Assembly: GCA_900128565.1 (NCBI GenBank)
Contig: LT636174.1
Span: 1-13,108, forward strand
Length of the DNA: 13,108 nucleotides
Direction of reading: 5' to 3'
From: Stramenopiles sp. TOSAG23-6
Lineage: Eukaryota > Sar
The notes beneath the pieces were generated by a model that made no database searches, was not told the origin of the DNA, and worked only from the letters and a program-made list of their open reading frames with translations. Position numbers and translations under genes: made by a program. This document shows, one piece after another, positions 8,091 through 13,108 of this stretch (within the stretch, counting starts at the first letter, position 1; every line of letters begins with the position of its first letter).

Positions 8091-8198
8091 ACAATAAAAG
8101 CGGAAGCATGTTTTCAAGTATAGTTTTTTTAATTTGTTTTTTTTTGGTGTGAAGTTTACTATCTCTTTTTCTGAAGTCTTCATAAATATGTAGATCGC

Positions 8199-8224
8199 AT
8201 AATTCAACGATATAATTCAACGAT
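8199..8224. repeat. 13-bp tandem duplication in 3' spacer
   Basis: ATAATTCAACGAT occurs twice head to tail, just beyond the stop of the convergent SAP-domain gene. Confidence 0.85.
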
Positions 8225-8236
8225 TAAAAAAGTTTT

Positions 8237-8611
8237 TCAGTTGTAGTTTTTCCAACTCTTTTGAAGATATTTTTGCATATCTTGAAATATTTCGGGGTTA
8301 CGTGAAACGGAAACGTATGCAAGCCCAACAGCAGCACCAAGAAGTCCCTTCCAATGAGGGAGCATCATAGTAGCGTCATTATTGTCAACTTTTTCCGGGG
8401 AATTATATATAGCTTCTCCCTTCTCTTCTGTCTCTTCTACAGGCTCGGTTTCACTGTCGTTCTCATGAACAGCGTTCATTGTAGCTTCTGTTAACTTTTC
8501 AATCAACACAACAGTCTTACTGTTTGCTTTTATTCCCAAAGCCTTGCAACGTCTCTGCAATTCAGCACGTGGGAGCTGAGTGAGATCTTCCTCTAAAGTT
8601 GCCGAAACCAT
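8237..8611 (-). CDS. Small SAP-domain protein with C-terminal hydrophobic segment
   Basis: 124 residues, ATG at 8611-8609, TGA at 8239-8237, no intron. Residues about 10-45 (LTQLPRAELQRRCKALGIKANSKTVVLIEKL) match the SAP helix-turn-helix pattern LxxxxLKxxLKxxGLxxxGxKxxLxxRL. This fold in most family members binds AT-rich DNA and occurs in chromatin, repair and RNA-processing factors. An acidic spacer (about 49-66) follows. The C-terminus has a moderately hydrophobic stretch (WKGLLGAAVGLAYVSVS, about 87-103) and a basic/aromatic tail. If that stretch is a membrane helix, the protein would be a tail-anchored SAP protein, for example at the nuclear envelope or mitochondrion; this is inference. 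The gene is convergent with the MFS gene and divergent from the four-helix membrane protein. Confidence 0.7.
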   Translation of the reverse strand: MVSATLEEDLTQLPRAELQRRCKALGIKANSKTVVLIEKLTEATMNAVHENDSETEPVEETEEKGEAIYNSPEKVDNNDATMMLPHWKGLLGAAVGLAYVSVSRNPEIFQDMQKYLQKSWKNYN

Positions 8612-8708
8612 GCTTTTAATGTATATAATTCGGGGTGTGCACGAGGAGTAACTTCAAACAGTGAGAGATAGAGCCGAGAGTGAGAATCAAACCTGTTCGA
8701 TTTGAAAA

Positions 8709-8719
8709 TTTTCCCGCGC
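8709..8719 (+). promoter_or_regulatory. E2F/DP-like site
   Basis: TTTTCCCGCGC fits the E2F consensus TTTSSCGC. E2F-DP sites are conserved across plants, animals and many protists and mark cell-cycle (G1/S) genes. Use here is inferred from sequence and location only. Confidence 0.4.
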
Positions 8720-8736
8720 TTTTTCTGTTTTCCCTC

Positions 8737-8750
8737 CACGTGTCCACGTG
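8737..8750. promoter_or_regulatory. Paired CACGTG (E-box/G-box) palindromes
   Basis: CACGTG occurs at 8737-8742 and 8745-8750, separated by two bases. CACGTG is the core site for bHLH and some bZIP factors. Two copies 8 bp apart in a shared promoter suggest a real site but do not prove one. Confidence 0.4.
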
Positions 8751-8957
8751 TGTGGGTTCATTCATTTTTCAAAAACTTAAGCGGACAGGTCTGCGCGCGC
8801 GANTTTTTTTTGAAATGTGTATCGTGCGATTTCATTTCAGATTTGGGAGGAGGTAGCCTATACTCAAGAAGAAAGATACGCAGAAGCATAAATTGAAATG
8901 TACTATGAAAATCGCCAGATCAATGTATTAATATTATAGACTATATACAGGTTCGCG

Positions 8958-9668
8958 ATGTTTGGCTCTTTATTCTTCTACTACTGCTTAATCAGAGAAA
9001 GAGATCATTGCTCTCGTAAGGCTCGTGGACTCTTTTCAAGTTGCATTCTTTTGTTGTCGGTAACGCTATGGACATTTTTGTTACCACATCATTTTGAAGA
9101 GGGATGTAAAGAAAATTTAAACACATGGCTGATTGTATTTTTATATTCGGGTGCATTATTCATCTTTGGACAGGCTTTTGTAGGTATGCGTTTTGGGACA
9201 ATTCGTGAAAAAGCTTTTTACGACTACGCGAGAGCCACGAAGATGCCATTGTATCATAAGCACACGTTATCCGAATTCGGGGAACATTCGATACTTCGAA
9301 GAGTCTCATATCCACATAGAGATAGTAGATTAGAAGTATTAGATTATACACATGAAAAATTTAAATGGCCAAATGATCTATCAGTGACAGAACTCGAACC
9401 ATGCTCGCGTAGTTTGCAGTACTTCGACACTATGTTTAAGTTTGCCTTCACATATGATCTCATCATGGTTACTTCCGGGTTTTGTTTGTATGCTGTAGCA
9501 GAAACATGTGAATCTAAAGGAAAACTAGTTGATCATAGAGCGATTTTTATATTGATGGTTATTCTCCTTGTTGTTGATGGCGTCTGGATATTCTGTTATC
9601 AGACTAAAAAAAAGATAGACTCTATGAAAGACAAAGAAAATAATTCTCCAAAACTAGAAACAACATGA
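8958..9668 (+). CDS. Four-helix membrane protein, unknown function
   Basis: 236 residues, ATG at 8958, TGA at 9666-9668, no intron. I do not recognise the family. Hydrophobic helices lie at about 24-43 (GLFSSCILLLSVTLWTFLL), 56-78 (TWLIVFLYSGALFIFGQAF), 158-180 (FKFAFTYDLIMVTSGFCLYAV) and 193-213 (AIFILMVILLVVDGVWIFCY). Between helices 2 and 3 is a polar domain of about 80 residues rich in His, Arg and aromatic residues (YHKHTLSEFGEHSILRRVSY), presumably on one face of the membrane. The C-terminal tail is Lys/Asn-rich. Two cysteine pairs flank membrane segments (C18 and C28; C50 and C149). The arrangement resembles a small four-TM scaffold or enzyme, but no catalytic motif stands out. The gene lies 69 bp upstream of lipoyl synthase on the same strand; I see no functional link. 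Confidence 0.7.
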   Translation: MFGSLFFYYCLIRERDHCSRKARGLFSSCILLLSVTLWTFLLPHHFEEGCKENLNTWLIVFLYSGALFIFGQAFVGMRFGTIREKAFYDYARATKMPLYHKHTLSEFGEHSILRRVSYPHRDSRLEVLDYTHEKFKWPNDLSVTELEPCSRSLQYFDTMFKFAFTYDLIMVTSGFCLYAVAETCESKGKLVDHRAIFILMVILLVVDGVWIFCYQTKKKIDSMKDKENNSPKLETT

Positions 9669-9737
9669 ACAATGAATATACTGTACTGCCCCGAGAAACT
9701 GCCAACTATGAACAGAAGAATAATTTAGAGTTTCACA

Positions 9738-11088
9738 ATGTATTTAAATAGATATACTTTCTTATTGAGGAAACATGTGATTACCCATAGACTTTCTACC
9801 ACGACTCTTTCTAATTTGGGGCGAACTCTGTCGCAAGCATCAGATACTTCTATACGTAAATCCTCCACAACAAGCCGTTTGACCAAGTTAAGAGCTCAGT
9901 TAGCTAGCGAAGATAATGAAAACGATCTTTTACATTTCGCTGGAGTATCCAATACTGATCCCCCGAAAATTCCATATGCACCTACACTTTCATATTCTAG
10001 CGGGGAAAAAAATAATAGAGATGCAAATACCCCAACTGGTATAAATAAAGGACCTCGTCGAAAAAAAAGAGAACGGTTACCCCCTTGGTTGAAGGCACCA
10101 TTACCAGCTGGTGAAAATTATCACCATCTTAAGGACACTGTTCGCGATTTAAAACTTGCCACTGTGTGTGAAGAAGCACAGTGTCCAAATATAGGAGAAT
10201 GTTGGGGAGGAGAAGAAGGAACGGCAACTGCAACAATTATGTTAATGGGTGATACTTGTACTCGTGGTTGTTCATTTTGTGCTGTAAAAACGAGTCGTGC
10301 ACCACCACCACTTGATCCAGCTGAACCTGCACATGTGGGGAAAGCGGTTGCTGATTGGGGTTTAGATTACGTGGTCTTAACTTCTGTCGATCGGGATGAT
10401 TTGGAGGATCAAGGTGCAGCTCACGTTGCTGAGTGTGTTCGTGCTCTGAAAGAAAAAACAAAGAACCGTGTTTTAGTTGAAGTACTGACAGGTGATTTCC
10501 AAGGCCACGAGGATAAAATAGAAATGGTTGCAAAATCAGGTCTAGATGTATTTGCACATAATGTATGTTATTTCATCATCAATTTCAAATTCACTTTTTT
10601 TTTTTTTTTTTTGTAAAAATGTTTTGTACCTAACGAATTTCAAACTGTACACATATTTGTTTATAATACATGTTGAAACCGTGAAAAGCAGACAGGCCCG
10701 TGTTAGAGATCGGCGAGCAGGTTATGAGCAGTCGTTGTCTGTGCTAAAGCATGCCAAAAAGACGGTGCCGTCCTTAATTACCAAGACTTCTATTATGCTT
10801 GGCGTTGGAGAGAAGGAGGAAGAAATTTACGAATGTCTCAAAGATCTTCGTGAAAATGAAGTCGACGTTGTCACTTTTGGGCAATATTTGCGTCCTTCCA
10901 GACGACATATGCCTGTTGATAGATATGTAACTCCTGAGGAATTTGATAAATGGCGTGTTGAAGCTGAGAGGCTTGGTTTTAAATATTGTGCGAGTGGTCC
11001 TCTTGTTCGGTCAAGTTATAAGGCAGGTGAATTTTTCCTCGCAAACCTTGCTCGAGAGGCAAAAGCCTCTGCAAAAGTTATTCATTAG
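9738..11088 (+). CDS. LIAS: Lipoyl synthase, mitochondrial, two exons
   Basis: Exons 9738-10562 and 10672-11088 give 413 residues ending in TAG. Lipoyl synthase is a radical SAM enzyme. It inserts two sulfurs at C6 and C8 of octanoyl groups attached to the E2 subunits of 2-oxoacid dehydrogenases and to the glycine-cleavage H protein. The auxiliary-cluster motif CxxxxCxxxxxC is at C144, C149 and C155 ([13 protein letters not shown]). The radical SAM motif CxxxCxxC is at C174, C178 and C181 (CTRGCSFC). The C-terminal RSSYKAGE at 388-395 supplies the serine ligand of the auxiliary cluster. All key residues are present. Residues 1 to about 50 are rich in Arg, Ser and Thr with almost no acids, fitting a mitochondrial presequence, and a variable region precedes the catalytic domain at about 115. 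It converges on the small secreted-protein gene, with 55 bp between the stops. Confidence 0.95.
10563..10671 (+). other. Intron of lipoyl synthase gene (introner-like, GT...AT)
   Basis: 109 bp, phase 0, the longest of the family, with an expanded T run. It starts GTATGTTATTTC and ends TATAATACAT, with TTTTGTACCTAACG inside. Removal restores VFAHNVETV, a motif conserved in lipoyl synthases, so the junction cannot be moved to a downstream AG without deleting conserved residues. Confidence 0.92.
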
Positions 11089-11143
11089 ATTTTTAAAATT
11101 GGCATATATTTTATTTCAGACCTACTATTTTAAATTAAAGAAA

Positions 11144-11464
11144 CTATTTCGTCTCTGTATCCTCTTTTATACTGTCTTTAATAGCCTGTGTAAGATCAAT
11201 TTCTTGTGCTGGGGGAGGGTTTGAGGAGTTTCCCCCGGTATCAAGTGGAGGAGGGCTTTTCCCTTCTACAGGTGATTTTGGTGTAGGAAAACACATTGTG
11301 GAACATTTGGAATTATTTTTCACAATTTTACACTTTGTTAAACACTGAGTCGACTTCAATACCTCTGGTGAAGCAGTGTCCGCTTCAGTTTGAGCCAATG
11401 AAGATTTCATAAAAGCGAACAGAAAAATAAAGGGTACTACTATGATGAAGCGAAAATGTAACAT
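11144..11464 (-). CDS. Small secreted protein with paired CX3C motifs
   Basis: 106 residues from the ATG at 11464-11462; an in-frame TTG at 11488 was rejected because starting at the ATG gives a better signal peptide. Residues 1-24 (MLHFRFIIVVPFIFLFAFMKSSLAQ) are a strong signal peptide with likely cleavage after SLA. The mature part has exactly four cysteines, at 41, 45, 54 and 58, spaced CX3C-X8-CX3C, suggesting a disulfide-stabilised helical hairpin. The remainder is Pro/Ser/Asn-rich (SPPPLDTGGNSSNPPP) with an acidic tail. Twin CX3C motifs occur in small Tim proteins, but those have longer spacers and no signal peptide, so I do not call it one. Function unknown. The gene is divergent from the thioredoxin-fold gene and has no intron in its coding part. 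Confidence 0.65.
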   Translation of the reverse strand: MLHFRFIIVVPFIFLFAFMKSSLAQTEADTASPEVLKSTQCLTKCKIVKNNSKCSTMCFPTPKSPVEGKSPPPLDTGGNSSNPPPAQEIDLTQAIKDSIKEDTETK

Positions 11465-11813
11465 ATTCGACGGTTTACAAAGGATCAACTGTATAGTTAT
11501 AGTATTAGAATGCTGTTTACGAATATTCTAGATACAAGAAAGACATTGGTGTCACCGTGTATTTCCAAAGGAGAGTCAACAACCCACTTTTTTGTTATTT
11601 TAATGTGTGTCTTTCGCGCTCCTGCAGGCCAACCCTATTATAAAAAGTTAGGTACAAAATTTGGTAGGAAATATTTTTAAAATGTAATATTATTTTGCGC
11701 CAGGCCAGTAATAGCGGTTAAAAAAACTGATGATCCAAAAGAAACGTTTCTACAGTACCTTTTACTTTACAGTCACAACGTATCCGTATATTTCAAAAGA
11801 ATCAAATAGCAGT
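11465..11813. promoter_or_regulatory. Divergent promoter region with intron-family relic
   Basis: 349 bp between the ATGs of the secreted protein (-) and the thioredoxin-fold protein (+). It holds a G+C-richer block (about 11610-11640, with CTGCAGGCC) and a diverged copy of the intron-family core. An in-frame ATG at 11730 would extend the downstream protein but spoils its signal peptide. Confidence 0.4.
11645..11690 (-). repeat. Diverged solo copy of the introner core
   Basis: Read on the minus strand it gives CTACCAAATTTTGTACCTAAC, very like the intron middle. The left GTAYGTTTTC and the AATACAT end are not recognisable near it. It is a decayed element, or part of a 5' UTR intron of the secreted-protein gene, whose orientation it shares. 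Confidence 0.5.
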
Positions 11814-12779
11814 ATGTTGATTCATTTGTTCACGTATGTCTTCTTGTTTATATGGTCACAATCACTTGTTTCAGCATACCAAGAATTAACTTCGGATAAT
11901 TTCAAACCTTTCTTAAAAGAAAATCCCTTTACGTTGGTTGTCTTCTTCGCTCCTTGGTCTGAATCTTGGGAAAAGTTCGAGGAAGACTTTGAAACCCTTG
12001 ACGAAGAAATGGCAGAGAGATTTCCAAAAGTTAATTTAGGTCTTTGCAATATTGATGAACACTTCACTCTTTCTTCTTACAGTGGAAAAAATACCCTATC
12101 TGTAAAGTTTTTCTGGGGTGAAGCCTATGATTCAAAACCAGTATCTTACCTTGATGTTCTAAATGCTGAAAGCATTTTTGATTTCATAGAAGCCGTTTTG
12201 GATTCAACAGTAGAAGTGACTGTTGATGATATGGATGACGTTGTCGAAGAATTTGTGAAAATTACATTTGGACAGGAATCAAATGACAGAAGTAATAAGC
12301 AAATCGAACTGCTCAAACAGGTACAAAAACGAGTCGCCGAAACGGATAATGAAACTGAAAAAAAGCTTCATTATTTGTACAAAGTTCACGTTAAAATAAT
12401 GACAGGTTTAATGCAAAATTCACAAACTCTTGCTGAAAGAATTCATTCACTAAACATGGAACTTAATCAATTTGGAGAATTCATGAAAATTCAAGATTAC
12501 AAAAAAAAGAAAACGGAATCGGTCTTATGTACGTGTTCATCATGAATTTCGAATTTATTTTATTTTTCATACGAAATGTTGTACCTAACAAATTTCGAAT
12601 TTGACATATTTTTTCAAAATACATATCAACAGTATGCTGACAAACTTCTACCTCCAAAATATCGTTCAAATGCTAAAAATGTCTTATTTCCTGATTCTAC
12701 ACCCAATGAGAGAGGAGCTAAAAAAGCTAATTTTGAAGTTCAGTCAAATGGTGGAGCGAAACGTATTCTGTTAGAATAA
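11814..12779 (+). CDS. ERp29/PDI-like ER protein with inactive thioredoxin site, two exons
   Basis: Exons 11814-12528 and 12625-12779 give 289 residues ending in TAA. The ATG at 11814 is preferred over the in-frame ATG at 11730 because it begins a clean signal peptide (MLIHLFTYVFLFIWSQSLVSA, cleavage near 21). Residues about 22-130 form a thioredoxin fold: LTSDNFKPFL, LVVFFAPWSESWEKF, then VNLGLCNIDEH. The usual WCGHC is replaced by W48-S-E-S-W52, so both redox cysteines are missing. Residues about 135-245 are helical and charged, like the D domain of ERp29 and plant-type PDIs. This suggests a chaperone or scaffold in the ER rather than an oxidoreductase. The C-terminus ends RILLE, not a KDEL-type signal. 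A general PDI-D family member is the alternative to ERp29. Confidence 0.75.
12529..12624 (+). other. Intron of ERp29-like gene (introner-like, GT...AT)
   Basis: 96 bp, phase 1. It starts GTACGTGTTCATCATG and ends AAAATACAT, with ATTTCG/CGAAAT pairing inside and GTTGTACCTAACA. Removal joins TESVLY to QQYADKLLPPKYRSNA and opens the frame to TAA at 12777-12779. Without it the protein ends after CTCSS. Confidence 0.88.
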
Positions 12780-12900
12780 AAAGGTTCATCGTCATCTTGT
12801 GATACACACTCGAGCGGGTGTAGTACTTGTTATTTTTTTATGAAAGTGGCATATTTTCTTTTGCTAATGTGAACAAAGAAAACCAAAAGATTAAAAATGT
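12780..12900. other. 3' flank of ERp29-like gene
   Basis: AT-rich sequence with no gene. A weak potential hairpin with ACAC/GTGT arms lies near 12803-12822. It leads into the tandem repeat that begins at about 12901. Confidence 0.4.
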
Positions 12901-13108
12901 ATATATTAAAATTTAAACTGTAACATTTTATTCATTGTTCATGTTGTTTCTAGTTTTGGAGAATTATTTTAAAAAATATATATTAAAATTTAAACTGTAA
13001 CATTTTATTCATTGTTCATGTTGTTTCTAGTTTTGGAGAATTATTTTAAAAAATATATATTAAAATTTAAACTGTAACATTTTATTCATTGTTCATGTTG
13101 TTTCTAGT
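12901..13108. repeat. 77-bp exact tandem repeat, 2.7 copies to window edge
   Basis: The unit begins ATATATTAAAATTTAAACTG at 12901, 12978 and 13055. As far as I can compare, the copies are identical, and the third is cut by the window end after 54 bases. The unit is AT-rich and holds no reading frame of interest. It may be a minisatellite, or an assembly artefact at a contig end. Confidence 0.9.

Larger units (their letters stand above)
8612..8957. promoter_or_regulatory. 346-bp bidirectional promoter region
   Basis: It separates the starts of the SAP-domain gene (-) and the four-helix membrane protein (+). G+C rises locally against the AT-rich background. It contains an E2F-like site (8709-8719), two CACGTG boxes (8737-8742, 8745-8750), a GCGCGCGC run near 8794-8801 and one undetermined base at 8803. 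No further gene is seen. Confidence 0.5.

Noticed and set aside
8702-8896. Short plus-strand frame in the bidirectional promoter
   Set aside because: It crosses an undetermined base, has no domain and sits in regulatory sequence.
10563-10698. GT-AG splicing of the lipoyl synthase intron using a downstream AG
   Set aside because: It would delete VETV, which follows AHN in lipoyl synthases, whereas removal up to ACAT restores it exactly.
1-13108. tRNA, rRNA, CRISPR array or viral genes
   Set aside because: I looked on both strands and saw no cloverleaf, rRNA core, regularly spaced short direct repeats or viral protein signatures.

Overview
The window is nuclear DNA from a compact, AT-rich genome of a flagellated, mitochondriate single-celled eukaryote. 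The evidence is a ciliary dynein-regulatory-complex EF-hand protein, an AFG2/CDC48-type double AAA ATPase, a lipoyl synthase with a mitochondrial-type leader, an ER-targeted thioredoxin-fold protein, and genes interrupted by introns. Several stops (TAA, TAG, TGA) are used as real terminators, so the standard code fits. A short repeat-like motif in the AAA protein recalls one I remember from stramenopile and alveolate proteins. I would guess a SAR-type protist, but the sequence does not prove it.

Layout, left to right: the 3' exon of DRC8/EFCAB2 (+); a six-exon AAA ATPase most like AFG2B/SPATA5L1 (-, 605-4272); a single-pass coiled-coil membrane protein (-, 4746-5594); a three-exon MFS transporter (+, 5857-8053); a small SAP-domain protein (-, 8237-8611); a four-helix membrane protein of unknown function (+, 8958-9668); lipoyl synthase in two exons (+, 9738-11088); a small secreted Cys-containing protein (-, 11144-11464); and an ERp29/PDI-like protein with a dead thioredoxin site in two exons (+, 11814-12779). 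The window ends in a 77-bp tandem repeat. Gaps between genes are 56 to about 470 bp, and divergent pairs share promoters. There is no operon and no obvious shared pathway.

The striking feature is the introns. All nine that I can place by reading-frame restoration, in four unrelated genes, are members of one sequence family of 90-109 bp. They share a donor-like start (GTAYGTTTTC), a middle with AATTTCGAATTT and TTCGTACGAAATTTT, an invariant GTACCTAAY that looks like a branch point, a T-rich tract, and an end in AATACAT. Protein conservation fixes several junctions (HN/VETV in lipoyl synthase, WD/DVGGL and LL/IVGATNRP in the AAA protein). At none of those does a GT-AG intron fit: the introns run GT...AT, or equivalently TG...CA. 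Their ends are short inverted repeats (TGTAY / RTACA), as expected for introner-like elements derived from a transposon. No ordinary GT-AG intron is needed anywhere in the window.

Other points of note are an AAA D1 module whose Walker B acidic pair is replaced, telomere-like (CCCTAA) stretches inside two coding regions that both encode Asn-Pro runs, a histidine-heptad coiled coil, and a shared promoter with an E2F-like site next to paired CACGTG boxes.
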